64,000 nucleotides of DNA. Source: Toxonevra muliebris. Taxonomy: Eukaryota; Arthropoda; Insecta; Diptera; Pallopteridae. Location: contig OY829329.1 of assembly GCA_963691655.1 (NCBI GenBank), positions 66,914,822 through 66,978,821 of the forward strand, given 5' to 3'. Under the pieces are notes generated by a model, which was not told the origin of the DNA, ran no database searches, and was given only the letters and a program-made list of their open reading frames with translations. Position 1 is the stretch's first letter. Every line of letters begins with the position of its first letter. Positions 48,101 to 58,889 of the stretch are shown piece after piece. The position numbers were made by a program, and so were the translations under genes.

Positions 48101-51100
48101 AATAAGACATCAGACTGCTAAAAAACTACGGACATGGAAGAGTTCTATCTCAGGTACCTAATATATATAACTACGTCATCCAACACAGACTACGAAGTGT
48201 ATCGAAGATAGGAGAAGAAATCGTGGAAAATCCAGAGCCGTAAAAGAATGCAGTCATTTTGAACTGCAATCATTGAAATTATTGCGAATGAATTCAATTT
48301 TCTGACTTCAGTCTTTCATTCTATTTGAGACTTATGATTTTAAAAATGAAGTCCCGAAGACTTCTTTGAAGGTGATGACTGTTCCATTCTGTGGGAACAT
48401 TCAATTGTGATTTCACTATAAATAAGTCACAATAATGCCTTGACATTCACATTATAATTAAAATCGCAGTCATGACTTCAAATTTGATTGAAGTTTTGAA
48501 GTCAATTGAGACTTCACTTTTACAAACTGTAGTCATTTATTGAAGAATATCTACTACAAAAAGTATTAAATTTCTTTAATTAGGCACAAAAAATTTACCT
48601 ATATTTGTATTTGAAGAGCTAACAAAATTTTTAACGGGGCAATGCGCAAAAACAGAACCTTTATTCTTTTCATGTTAGTTTTTCGTGTACTACACTTTTT
48701 GATATTGCATATTAGGTTGAGATAGATATTTTTAAAAACAAAAATAACATTATTTTACAAAATAAAAAAAGTAAATATACCTAAAGTGGCACATAGGCAA
48801 TATTGACTTCAATGACTTTAATTGACTTCAGTGACTTCAATGACTTCAATTTACTTCAATGAATTCAATTTACTTCAATGACTTCAATTTACTTCAATGA
48901 CTTCAATTTACTTCAATGACTTCAATTTACTTCAATGACTTCTATTGACTTCAATTGACTTCAATTTACTTCAATGACTTCAATTTACGATAGTTTTTAG
49001 GAGACTATGAAAATTAAATCTAGAGGTTAATTTTCAAAGTCATGACTTAAGTTCATGTCAATTTCGTTATTTGAAGTTATATATAAACAGGTTAATGAAC
49101 AAATGTAGTCATCACAACAGCAATGTATATATGTAGAGACGGGCAAATCAGACGGCCGTTTCGGAATCCGCCACAATTTCTCATCAGTGATCTTACTTCA
49201 ATGACTTCAATTGACTTCAATGACTTCAATTGACATCAATGACTTCAATTTACTTCACTGACTTCCATTGACTTCAATGACTTCAATTGACTTCAATTCA
49301 TTTCAATGACTTCAATTGACTTCAATGACTACAATGACTTCAATTGACTTCAATTGACTTCAACTGACTTCAATTGACTTCAATGACTTCAATTGATTTC
49401 AATGACTTCTATTGACTTCAATTTACTTCAATGACTTCATTGACTTCAATTGACTTCAATGACTTCAATGACTTCAATTTACTTCAATGACTTCAATTTA
49501 CTTCAATGACTTCAATTTATTTCAATGACTTCATTGACTTCAATGACTTCAATTGACTTCAATGACTTCAATTTACTTCAATGACTTCAATTGACTTCAA
49601 TTGACTTCAATTGACTTCAATGACTTCAATTGACTTCAATGACTTCAATTGACTTCAATTGACTTCAATTGACTTCAATTGACTTCAATTGACTTCAATT
49701 GACTTCAATGACTTCAATTGACTTCAATGACTTCAATTGATTTCAACGACTTCAATTGACTTCAATGACTTCAATTGACTCCAATGACTTCAATTGACTT
49801 CAATGACTTCAACTGACTTGACTGACTTCAATTGACTTCAATGATTGCAATTGACTTGAATGGCTTTAAGTCAATCAAAGAATTATTCAAGTCGAGATTT
49901 CATTCAAAAAACTGCTCATTCATGACTTCATATGAATTGAATGGCCCGTCATTGAATTCAAAATGACTTATGACTCCATGATTTTAATTCTTCGCTCACA
50001 AAAGCGAAGTCAACAGACTTAAAACTTAAAATGTTTGCATTCTTTTACAGCTCTGGTAGAAACTAACTTCGACTTTGACGTGTAATCAGTAGCAATCTCA
50101 CTGTGGGGAAAAGGGCAAACTTCTTTACTATTGTAGATAACATACAGAAAAGAATTAAGTATCTACTTGACCTTACAAGATCTGATGCCTAACTAGCTAA
50201 AACATTTACGGGACAATGGAAAATAGAGGGGCATGCAGCCAGACCTGATACCACATACCAATCTTTCAAAAATTTCATCAGCCAGTGGTGCATTCCTGTC
50301 TTGTTGGAAAGTTATTAACCCTCAACACGTTTCTAAGAAAGGCAAAACTATAGACCCTGCGAACTACCGCCTCATCGCAATTTATTCAACATTTTTCCCA
50401 TTAATTGATTGGTGGTCTTCTTTCTATTTACATTTAAAGAGCATTAGTAATAACTCGATCAAGAAATTTTTGGCTGCATTATAAAATATGAAGTGTTCAC
50501 TGCCTAACTCTTCGTGGTCGTGATACAAGCAGTACAATTTTATTGACCTAACGCCAGAGATTTTTAAAGATTTCGCATTATATGAAAATAACTATGAAAC
50601 TATGCTATGGTTAATTAATTGTGAAGGTTTACAAAATGCTGTTACTAGTCAATCACATATGCTGCTATTTAATGTTTCACTTCAAGGTAAAAAATATGCA
50701 AATCTCACGGATATGAGATTCACAAAGAGAGAGAGAGAGAGCAAGAAAGAAGAAACAAAGTATCAGCATTGAGATGGCCAACTCTCACAGCAGGAGACAA
50801 CCCATTCTAATATGAAGCGATTATATTTTGAAATGGCTTTTAAAATGCCAGGCATTTACACGGCCAATTAACTTCACACGAACTGTGAATTGGGTTTAAT
50901 AGTGATATGGCATACAAAACATAGAAGAATAAGAGGACGGAGGAGAGGAATGGTCAGCCAAGCAGGATCATTCAGAATTAGCACCAAAAATAAAAAGCAT
51001 AAAAGAGTAAGCACTGAATAAGGCTGCGGAAGAGAAGAGTAGTTAAAGGGTTAAGCTTCATTCACACTTTATTCCAAAACAAACAAAAAATGCATATAAA

Positions 51101-54100
51101 ATGCAAGCAAGTTTTTCTTTTGGCTTTTTTTTTTTTGTATGTGTGTTTACTTTACTTATTTTTTAGTTTTTAAGGCTAACTAAATCTGTGTAAAAGAAAA
51201 TAAAGAGTGAGGAAAAACGAGAGAGAGAGAGAGAGAGGGAGGAGGTGGAATGTATAAAAGGTTATTTAGTTTTAGTACACAAAATTGGAATTGCAAATTT
51301 TGAGCAGACAAAGTTTTGCACAAAAATTTGTGGTGACTTTTGTGCACAACTACAAATGAAAAAAAAAAAAAAAAAAACAGCACTACAAACAAACAAATAA
51401 AGCATAAGAGAAATACTCAAAAAGAATTGAAAATCAAGTTGGCTTTAGCATTTAAAACAAACGAAAAAAAAAACACACACACAGTTGTGGATTGGTCTTC
51501 AAAAACTCCGACCAAAATTTTTACACTTTACATTAACAAAAAATTTGAAAAAAAAAAATTCGGAAAAAAATTGTGTGATTGAACAAAAAAACGCAAAAGT
51601 CAATCAAAACGCTTGTTGCTAATGACATTTAATAACAACTGCATTTTCATTTCTCTGCTTCAACTGCTTCATCGTCGTTTTCTTCGTCATTTCCGTTTCG
51701 CTTGCCCATTTCCGTTTACTACTAACTAAGGCTAAATCATTTCCGTTTAGTTTTCGAAAAGTTGAAGTCGCAGACAGCAGTAGAAACAGAAACGAAAGCA
51801 GCTCGCAGCATCATCAGCTTCGACAAACGCATCAAAGGCCGCATTTCGTAGCATATTTTTATGCGTTTTATTTGTTTGCAGTTTGCTTATGAGAAAGTTG
51901 AAAAAGTTTTTCAATTTTAAAAAAGAAAATTTTCTATGGAAACTTTTTTGTTTTTTTTTTTTTTGTAAAATCTTCTGCTTGCCTTCTGCTAGTTTCAACA
52001 GTTTTTCTTCTTTTTTGAATTTACTTGTATTTGTGGTACTGGTGGTCCATCATAAATGTCGACAGTGTAGTCAAAGAGTGAAAGAGTAAGAGAAGAGGTT
52101 TAACTATAAGTGTCATTTTTGAACGTTCATAATGCTAATAACCAACAACAATAACAGTTTAAGTTACCATGAGAGAGTTACGCAAAAATTGTTACTTTTT
52201 TTTGCACGTTTTCTTAGAATTGTATTTATTTTTCCAACAGCTTAGACACAGTGTTCTTTGATTTTTCATTGCAAATTTTTCTTTTGTTTGTTTTCTTCGT
52301 TTTTTTTTATAACTATTACAATTTAAAGTAACTTTTTTTTTTCAGCGTAGAATTAATGCAGACAATAGCTTGAATTTTGTGATTTTCTTTCTTTCGACTT
52401 CCGCAGCACATTATTTCTAATTTGTACCTTTTAAGCTAATATTTTTTTTTTTTTAAGTTTTGTAAAGTTTTACCTACAAACATTTAATGTAATGATGGAA
52501 TTATTGTCGCCAAACTTATGCGCTAAACAATGTATGTGTCATTAGTGGAATAGTTTTTTGTTTCAGGGCTCACTCTTGTCTATTTAAAAATTTCTTTGTT
52601 GTTTTAAGCCCATCACACGCTCTTAGCCCGCTAATATCTATATATACTAAATGAAGCAGGATTGTTGTGGAAGCATTAAAACTATTAATTTTTCTAAGAC
52701 TGTAGGCTGTGAGGATCGCGATTCATGTGCCGAAAAATATCGGGTTAAAATCCCCACCCTGGATTCGACAGTGAATCAGCAGAAGATTATGCTTAGTAGA
52801 CTATTTTAACTACATCTATTTTTCCTCGAATATGGAAATGTGCAAAAATTATACCTGTTGCTAAGTCACAAAATGAATATCGTCCCATTGCTATTTTGCT
52901 TTACTTATCTAAAGTTTTCGAACAACTACTACACAAGCAAATTATAAAGTTTTACTCGATAATTCACTGATCTCTGACAGACAATCAGGGTTCAGACCCA
53001 AACGAAATTGTATAACTGCCTTGTTGGACGTTACTGAACAGATTCGACTGGCTTTGGATAGCAACCAAGTCACATTCCTGACGTTATTAGATCATTCTAA
53101 GGCTTTCGATAGTGTAGTCCATAGCATTTTGTGCGAGAAACTACAGCTTGAGTATAATTTTTCTTCTACCGCTGTAAAGCTTGTATCCTCTTACTTGACT
53201 GAAAGAAAGCAAGCAGTATGTGTTGGTAGTTCTGTTTCGTCCTGTCTTAACGTCCCTCGAGGTGTACCGCAGGGTTCCATCTTGGGTCCACTCTTATTCG
53301 TTGCCTATATTAATGACTTATCTAAAGTCCTAAGTAACACTAACGTTCACATTTATGCTGACGATGTTCAACTAATTAAAAGCTGTGAGAAGGAGTTGGT
53401 TGGTGATTGTATTGATATAATAAATTCTGATCTTACATGTGTCAATTGCTGGGCTGCAGTGAATGGGTTATGCCTTAATCCAAAAAAATCAAAATGCATT
53501 GTTATAAACAAAAATAAAAAATTGGAATTTACTAATGTGCCACGATTAAAACTAAATAATACTGATATTGATTTTGTTGATATGGCTAAGAATTTGGGAC
53601 TAACTTTTAACAGAAATTTGAGTTGGAATGACCACATCAACCGAGTTATTGGTTCCGTCTATTGTAAGCTTCGTGTCCTATGGACCACCCAGTATTTTAC
53701 CCCTCTTTCGATTCGGCTGTTACTGGCTAAATCATATCTTTTACCAAGTTTTCTTTATGGCTGTGAGATATTTGGGAACTGTAATAGTACAAGTCGGCGC
53801 AAACTTAACGTCCTATTCAACAATATTGCTAGATATATATACAAATTAAAACGGACTGACCACATATCTGAATATTCTAGACAAATTTTTGGTATATCAT
53901 TTGATAACTCATTACAACTCAAAGCAACTCTTCAACTACATAAAGTTATTTTTACAAAGGAACCCACTTACTTATTTAATAGATTGCGTTTCTCTCGTTC
54001 AAATCGTGGTAAACAACTAATACAGATTAGATACTTATGCCAAATATCTGAACGCCAATTCTTTGTCAGCTCAATACGTCTTTGGAACACGCTCCCCCAT

Positions 54101-57100
54101 GAATTACAACTCTTAAGTAACGCCTTGCAATTTAAAAAGAAATTATTTCTATATCTGTCAAATCGTTAATTTAAAATATTTCCTGCTATATACGTACATA
54201 TGTACTTTTATTGTTATTTTATTCATTAATTCGTCATGTCATGTTTATTCTTACTGTATAATTTTTTTCCCACCTAGGCTTAATTAATATAATCTTGTTA
54301 TGACTAGTGCTATAATATAAGACACTGTTCTTGTTGTACTAGGAATTCCTAAAAAAATCAAATAAATAAATAAATAAATAAAATGTCGACTTAAAAAAAA
54401 AAAAAATTTAATGTAATTTCATCACTTTATTCGAAAAGTGCGTCATTCGAAAGACAAGCAAAAAGATTGTGTCATTTTTGATATCATTTAAAACCAAAGA
54501 AAAAATAAAAAAAATCTCATTAAGATTCAAAAAAAAAAATTAAATTTAAATCAAGATTAACATTTTGAATGGTCTCCTAAACTTTCGGAGTTGATCCGAA
54601 AATGTATTGTTTTTGAAACTTATAAGGCATTTTTTTCTAAGCGTTGTTTTCTCAAGAACCGTTCAAACGATCAAGCTGAAACTTGCACACATATTAAAGG
54701 GTTATACCACCTTGATAAAAAAGTTCCCGGAATAACCACCGTGTGGCGCTCCCATCGTTCTTCTCTGAGTTCTGTTTTTTTTTTTTTGTTAAGTTGGTAC
54801 ATCTGTTGTTGATATTCCCTCTAAATCTTAGCGTCATAGCTTGACATTTGCCAAGAGTACATCTGTCTCTGTGTGTGTTGGCGATTTTTTACAATTTTTT
54901 TAAATTGTATTATATTAAGTTTTGCGTAAAAAACGGATTTAATGGTGCGCGAACGTTGGAAATGTTGGAAACGTTTTTCGGCAACGATTCTCTAAAGAAA
55001 ACGGCCATTTACCAGTGGCAAGAGCGGTTCAAAAGTGGTCGTGAGTCAATCGAAGATGATGAACGCAGTGGCAGACCATAGACATCGAAAACCGACGAAA
55101 ACGTTGATAAAGTAAAAGAAATTTTGGTCAATAACCGCAAATTAACCATCAGAGAGATAGCGGAGGACTTGAACATTGCCTATGGATCCGTCCAAGACAT
55201 TTTGGTAAATGATTTGGGTTTCCGTCGTGTAGCAGCAAAGTTGGTGCCAAAAGACCTTAATTTCATGCAAAAAAGAGACCATGTCGACGTCGCTAAAGAC
55301 ATGATTTGCGAGGCTGTTTCCGATCCCACATTCATCAAAAGGATCATAACTGGAGACGAGACGTGGGTTTATGAGTACGACACGCAATCCAGACATCAGG
55401 CAAGTGAATGGCGTTCACCAAATGAGCCGAGACAAAAAAAAACACGTCGTTTTCAGTCAAGAAAGAAGACAATGCTCACGGTTTTCATAGATTACAACGG
55501 TGTAGTGCATCATTTTGCCAGAAGGCCAAACAGTAAATAAAAGAGTATTATTTGGGCGTTATGAGACCCAATTCGCCGAAAGAGACCAGAACTGTGGACA
55601 GAAAACTCGTGGATTTTACACCATGTTAACGCACCGTCGCACAGTGCCATCATTATTCGTAATTTTTTGACGAAAAATGCAACAAATACCATCCAACAGC
55701 CACCGAATTTACCTGATTTGGCTCCCTGTGACTTTTTTCTGTTCAATCGAGTTAAAAAACTATTACGGGGAACGCGTTTCAGCAGCCGAGAGGAAGTAAT
55801 GGAAAATCGCAGGACGCACTGATGGACATACCGAAAACCGAATATAAAAAATGTTTCGAGGATTGGATCAGGCGCTGGCATAAGTGTGTTGCAGTCGATG
55901 AGGATTACTTTGAAGGGGATAATACAGATTGCGATGAATAAACTTGTATTTTTAATTTTCTGAATAAAATCCGGGAACTTTTTGATCAATGTGGTATACA
56001 CTTGTGTTGGCCGAAAAAATCGAACATTTTTGTGATTGCATTTTTTCAAAGTACATTCTTCGTTTTTTTGAATTTCGCAGAGAACTGAGCACTAGATCCA
56101 AATTTACAGCTATCAACAAGGCCCATCTCAACTGGAGTGTCCAAAAGTGAAAGACTATATTATTTTCTGACGAATCTAAGTAAAAGTAAGATTTGGAGCA
56201 TTCGGTTGGTATGTGCCCAGACCAAAAGAGCAAAAATTGAATTATAATATAATATAGTATGTGGTTGCTTCTCTAGTCAAAGGATTGGGCCAATCTATCG
56301 AATCGAGGGCATTATGAATCGTTTTATGTACACCAACATATTAAAGGATGTGATATTGTCATATGGTGAAGAAAAGACGCCCCTGAAATGGAGGTTCCAG
56401 CAAGACAATGATCCAAAATATACCTCTAAATATTGCAAGGCTTGGTTGCAAAGCAATGGTATCCTTGGTTGGCCTGCTTAATCCCCCGATCTTACCCTGA
56501 TCGAGAATTTGTGGGAGAACTTTAACATTAAAATCGACAGGGAAAACTGCAAACCAAAGGAAGAATTATTCGAAAGGGTAAAAAAGGATGGGATTATTAA
56601 CAATTTAATATCTTCTACACCCAAAACCCAAAGGCAGCATTTAAGCTTCAACAAATTTTTAACTTTTCTTGCATTGTTTTCAAGTTTTTTTTTTTTGTTT
56701 TTTCTCAACTAAAATGTCAATTTACAATTAAATTGCCATAGTTTTTCATAAAACAAAGCAAAATTTCTTAGAAGAAATTTAATTGTTTCTCTTCAGATAA
56801 TTTAAAATAAATTAAATAATAATAAAAATATCAAAAACATACAAGTTTCTATTCAAAAATGTTTCTTTGAATTTCAAAATAAATTTTGCTCTTTTTTATA
56901 ATTATATTTCTAAGAAATTACTGCATATATTAACACATCCCTGCCCATGCTGACATACATGGTCCTACAATTTTGTACGGTAATAGTGGCGCCATCTTAC
57001 GTCCAATATCCAAACCACTATATGAGTTTCGTGGATTGCAGCTTTCTGTATTGATGCGCATATATAACGGTATTAGTAATAGTGGCGCCATCTTACGTCC

Positions 57101-57969
57101 AACATCCAAACCACAATATGGGTTTCGTGGATTGCAGCTTTCTGTATCGATGCGCATATATAACGGTATTAGAAAATGTAATTTTTATGAAAATTTTTTG
57201 ATTTTCTATATAGCCGAAAAATATTGTTTTTATAAATTTCACACTGAATAATTGGTATAAATTTAAATTTTTGGTAATCTTTCTCAATGTGATTAAAAAA
57301 AAAAGTTGTGCATTTCTATTCCACTTGATACTGCCGAACGAACCATATATGGCCCACTAAGTAATTTCCGAGTTTAACACTTGTAATCAAGACATTGAAA
57401 AAATCATAGAACAAAAGTTGTTCAGGATGAAGAATGCTAATCCTTCATATTTTTTTTTAAACAAAATTTGCCTTGTTGGGCAGGGAAGGGTTAGGTTTAG
57501 AGCTATGTGTTCAGAGAAACTGAGTGTCCACGGGGGCCAAAAATTTGGTTCATTATGATGTGAGGGAAGGGTTAAAGTTAATAGAATTTATGTGTTTATG
57601 CATTTAATTTTGGAAATAATCAACCATTTTAAGAAATGTTTACTTTGTTTTTCTTTCTTTGCTTTAAGATTTTCTAAGAACTTGAAGAAAATTCTTGTTT
57701 ACGAGTTAGTCTTCATTTATACCTGCTAAGTGTTTATTCCTTGAATTTGCTTATTGTTCTATAAATATTTTAATTATTTTTTCATCTTCTTCTACTTACA
57801 CTGAATGTTTCCAAATCATTTTTCTCAGAAATTCGCTTAAGTACGCCAACACTTATGAGATTATTGCAATATTGCATTGTCAGAGCATTTAATTCTTGTT
57901 CGCACAAATTGCCACAATTGTTGCCGTTCGTTTGCAGTGATGAGATTAACCATTTCATTAGCATTTGAC
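35490..57969 (-). CDS. capu: cappuccino (capu) formin, C-terminal five coding exons, N-terminal exons outside window
   Basis: Minus-strand exons: 57969-57800, 38141-37136, 37075-36077, 35972-35675, 35598-35490 (stop TAA 35490-35492). All GT-AG and in phase, giving ~859 aa. The 57969-57800 exon reads QMLMKWLISSLQ...GVLKRISEKN and splices to PFEMYQWTHTE, the same order as Drosophila Capu. Exon 2 holds the regulatory segment and a huge FH1 (Pro runs, about 37200-37545), exon 3 starts the FH2 (PLYWTRIV, LGNYMNGGNRQRGQADGF), and exons 4-5 end it. The tail is basic (KPGGLKERILRL), the segment that in Capu binds actin and Spire's KIND domain. Capu nucleates the oocyte actin mesh needed for polarity. 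The 19.66-kb intron 38142-57799 is full of nested transposons. The upstream start is not seen. Confidence 0.93.
38330..38610 (+). mobile_element. Non-LTR RT fragment, internally deleted
   Basis: Broken frames show an ILNIEGAFNN-like palm motif near 38400 and RGTP...FSPLLWKLAINDLL near 38515-38575, where a QGG should sit. Same general I/R1 group as the element at 731-2875. Lies in the capu intron, antisense to capu. Confidence 0.5.
38877..39127. mobile_element. piggyBac-type MITE, TTAA flanked
   Basis: TTAA at 38873-38876 and 39128-39131 flanks CCCTTCGGAGGG, repeated inversely at the other end as CCCTCCGAAGGG. TTAA targets and CCC-starting ends are the piggyBac signature. It is 251 bp with no coding; an inner GAGGGCGCGCC/GGCCCTCC pair extends the ends. 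Confidence 0.85.
39391..40310 (+). mobile_element. Mariner element, internally deleted and frame-broken
   Basis: End repeats GCATGGGCTGAAAAGTCCCG (39407 on) and its inverse (40282-40303) match with few changes. Transposase pieces: VETWIQHYTLESNKQS (39690s), a jump to AGKVLASV, then FVDYLEKGRTITDKFYATL, HHLNAPSRT and, after a frameshift, GKRFYFNGEVKAQTNPYFVD to ERWNRCITLEGNYIEE. These are mariner C-terminal hallmarks. The segment between NKQS and AGKV (about 20 residues) and the N-terminus are missing or scrambled. DxnA reads HLNAP in place of HQDNAP, so the catalytic Asp is lost. Confidence 0.75.
40414..41243. mobile_element. Long inverted-repeat (foldback-like) element with internal direct repeats
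   Basis: The left arm, about 40414-40700, and right arm, about 40940-41243, are inverse copies: ATGAATTTTTCATGCTGA, CACGAATCTG, CACGTTTCCGAGAAAAAA, GACGTGCTA and AATATCAGAAATT recur in order. The centre has two direct copies of an ~125-bp unit (starting near 40706 and 40830: CTGACTGCAGAT, GACCCTTAAAA, TTCGGACC). No coding. Arms are about 290 bp, so the transcript would fold strongly. Confidence 0.75.
42161..42190. repeat. (AC)n microsatellite
   Basis: About 15 AC units in a row in the capu intron. Confidence 0.9.
42690..42745. mobile_element. Short repeat piece shared with the Cep97-intron SINE
   Basis: CGTAGGCTGTTGTACCATAAA matches the 3' part of the 26272-26372 fragment (TAGGCTGTTGTGCCGTAAAA). 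Suggests one SINE family dispersed in both introns. Confidence 0.4.
43160..43775 (+). mobile_element. Non-LTR element 3' end: RNase H tail, zinc knuckle, UTR and TAATC tail
   Basis: Reads HRGHVGNEMADELARKGSSS near 43185 (end of RNase H), broken middle, then LSNLGLAQDDTCRICNEEEE and HILCHCEGLM (Cys/His knuckle) to a stop at about 43677. The 3' UTR ends in TAATC repeats (43755-43772). 5'-truncated and frame-broken. Antisense to capu. Confidence 0.75.
43840..44720. repeat. GGTCGCTGATTCC / GGCGGATCCAATAT dispersed repeat, split by a MITE
   Basis: Words GGTCGCTGATTCCGAATCTG (43890s), AAAATGGCGGATCCAATATG (44024 on), GGGTCGTTGATTACCAATTT (about 44581) and TTGGATCCACCATTTTGAAT (about 44669) belong to one repeat family, present in both orientations. 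The hAT MITE at 44046-44541 sits inside, marked by its target duplication. Confidence 0.55.
44046..44541. mobile_element. hAT-type MITE with 8-bp target duplication
   Basis: The ends CACGGTTGCCACTT and (inverse) TATGGTTGCCACTT match at 12 of 14 bases. AATATGAC flanks the element exactly at 44038-44045 and 44542-44549. An 8-bp duplication and GGTTGCCA-type ends indicate hAT. Inside, TGTACCAA words recur in both orientations. 496 bp, no coding. Confidence 0.8.
44867..45975. mobile_element. hAT-type non-autonomous element, copy 1 (short GACTTCAA array)
   Basis: The ends CAGAGCTGTAAAAGATTGCA and (inverse) CAAAGATGTAAAAGATTGCA match closely, with exact 8-bp target duplications GTCGTCAG at 44859-44866 and 45976-45983. 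Copy 1 is 1109 bp. Its centre holds only about 100 bp of TTGACTTCAA/TGACTTCAA repeats (45663-45765). Flanking parts carry GAAGTC words in both orientations. No coding. Confidence 0.85.
48233..50055. mobile_element. hAT-type non-autonomous element, copy 2 (expanded GACTTCAA array)
   Basis: Same ends as copy 1 (CAGAGCCGTAAAAGAATGCA; inverse CAGAGCTGTAAAAGAATGCA) and the same internal order, so the two are homologous. It is 1823 bp because the internal array grew to about 1 kb. Flanks (GGAAAATC / GTAGAAAC) no longer match as a target duplication, which suggests an older insertion. It splits what looks like other TE sequence. Confidence 0.8.
48803..49870 (+). repeat. TTGACTTCAA satellite-like array inside the hAT element
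   Basis: About 100 head-to-tail 9-10-bp units (TGACTTCAA, TTGACTTCAA, TTTACTTCAA), often alternating to make 19-20-bp higher units. A ~230-bp non-repeat block at about 48965-49195 interrupts it. The repeats are direct. They span nearly 1.1 kb in total. Confidence 0.9.
50240..50480 (+). mobile_element. Non-LTR RT domain fragment
   Basis: A frame reads GKTIDPANYRLIAIYSTFFP near 50345-50400, the RT domain-0 signature (DPANYRPIAI) of jockey-type LINEs. The remainder is broken. It may continue the element interrupted by the hAT copy at 48233. Confidence 0.55.
51060..51800. promoter_or_regulatory. GAGA-tract and GGAA-motif cluster, possible alternative promoter in capu intron
   Basis: (GA)n at 51221-51240 and at 50722-50737; CATTTCCGTTT occurs three times, at 51688, 51707 and 51738 (inverse AACGGAAATG, an ETS-like GGAA core). 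Surrounding sequence is CAG/GAA-rich, as in fly 5' UTRs. No transcript is proven and no TATA/Inr is found. Confidence 0.3.
52818..54383 (+). mobile_element. 5'-truncated CR1/L2-like LINE with AAATA tail
   Basis: An open reverse-transcriptase frame, 53021-54169, gives about 382 aa: TLLDHSKAFDSVVHSILCEK (palm), RGVPQGSILGPLLFVAYIND, HIYADDVQLIK (intact YADD), then the typical L2/CR1 C-terminal domain ending SSIRLWNTLPHELQLLSNAL. Upstream, one frameshift away, EYRPIAILLYLSKVFEQLLH (52880s) and SDRQSGFRPKR (52970s) give RT domains 0-2. The 3' tail is AAATA repeats at 54359-54381. No endonuclease or ORF1 is present, so it is truncated. It is relatively young judging by the long open frame. Confidence 0.85.
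54705..55996 (+). mobile_element. Mariner transposon with recognisable terminal repeats, broken transposase
   Basis: TIRs of ~29 bp: TACCACCTTGATAAAAAAGT at 54705 and (inverse) TACCACATTGATCAAAAAGT ending at 55996, both flanked by TA. Length 1292 bp fits mariner. Transposase pieces: LEMLETFFGNDSLKKTAIYQ and GRESIEDDERSGRP then a stop, RKLTIREIAEDLNIAYGSVQ, ITGDETWVYEYD (first Asp), a stop near 55540, and a broken C-terminus to 55930. At least three stops/frameshifts make it dead. Confidence 0.9.
56060..56650 (+). mobile_element. Tc1-like transposase C-terminal relic
   Basis: Broken frames show FSDESK-like sequence (near 56170), RFQQDNDPKYTSKYCKAWLQ (56395 on) and ENLWENFNI (about 56503), i.e. 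the D, D, E region of Tc1 transposases with PA*SPDLTLIENLWE (the stop replaces Q). The relic borders the mariner at its right. Confidence 0.75.
56979..57171. repeat. Two tandem copies of a 96-bp unit
   Basis: TAATAGTGGCGCCATCTTAC starts at 56981 and at 57077; the units are ~93% identical. Each ends ATGCGCATATATAACGGTAT. Confidence 0.9.
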
Positions 57970-58880
57970 CTGTGGGAAAGAGAGAAAGTAACAAACAAAA
58001 GATTAGATTTAAATTTAATTAAAAACGTTTCTTTCTTTTTTTTCTTTTTTTTTTTTGTTATTAACTCATTCTAAATGAATCGTAGAATACTTGAAAAACT
58101 TTCAATATTGTGGTCATTTTTTTTTGTAAATATCTTTTAAGTTTTATGCTTTTTTTTGGAATTATTTTTGTATAATCAATAAATAAATGAATAAACAAAT
58201 TTATAAAATTTAACATAAAAGTAAATGCAATATTGTTTGTTTGTATTTACAATTCATATCAGTTGTAAAATAAATTTTAAAAAGCAAGTTAAAAAAAATA
58301 TATATATTTTATTAAGCTCTAAGGAACTTGCTGGTACTCTATTCTTGTTGGTTTTAGCTTAAAAAAAATTGATAAAATTTCAGACCAAATAAATTCGAAT
58401 GAATTACCGAGGACTTATTGACTTTAGTGATAAATTTGTGTTCTTTCTGAATAAGGGGACCCTGCACTTCCTAGGTTCGGAAAAATCGATTTGTTTTTAC
58501 CAGTATCCTATTCGAGAAAGTATTATATTTCCAAAGTATTTCGGAGAGAAACTCCGAGTACATTGAAAATTATAATCGATTATAGCAGCGAACGTTGAAG
58601 GGTCCTAATGTTAAAAAACCGATAGTCAAAACTTTGACTCCTTTTTTTCACAACACAAGGTCTCTGCCATTGGCGTGCACGATAACTAACACCTAAGTCC
58701 ACCATTTTGTAAATCGTTCGTTAAACCAAATAATCATAGTATATCCTGGGACCACAGTCATAACTTTTCTAAGGTTTTTTCTTCTAGACGTTCCAGTGAA
58801 CCTCAATCGTGCAAGCTGTAAATGGCGATTTTCAAAACGTTCTCCATGAAGCTACAAAAAAAAACCCGTATACAATTTTT
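57970..58880. other. Capu intron sequence upstream of the 57800-57969 exon
   Basis: The branch/polypyrimidine part at 57972-57990 is CTCTCTTTCCCACAG (minus). No further capu exon is recognised in the stretch to 64000. Confidence 0.5.
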
Positions 58881-58889
58881 TTTTTTTAA

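Noticed and set aside
48803..49870. CRISPR-like or telomeric array
   Set aside because: Units are 9-10 bp without unique spacers and lie inside a hAT element of a eukaryotic genome.
52700..52800. tRNA-like sequence with GGGTTAAAATCCCC
   Set aside because: B box is degenerate and no A box at the right distance; at best an old SINE relic.
55510..56049. Minus-strand 179-codon frame
   Set aside because: Antisense to the dead mariner transposase; open only because the opposite strand is biased.
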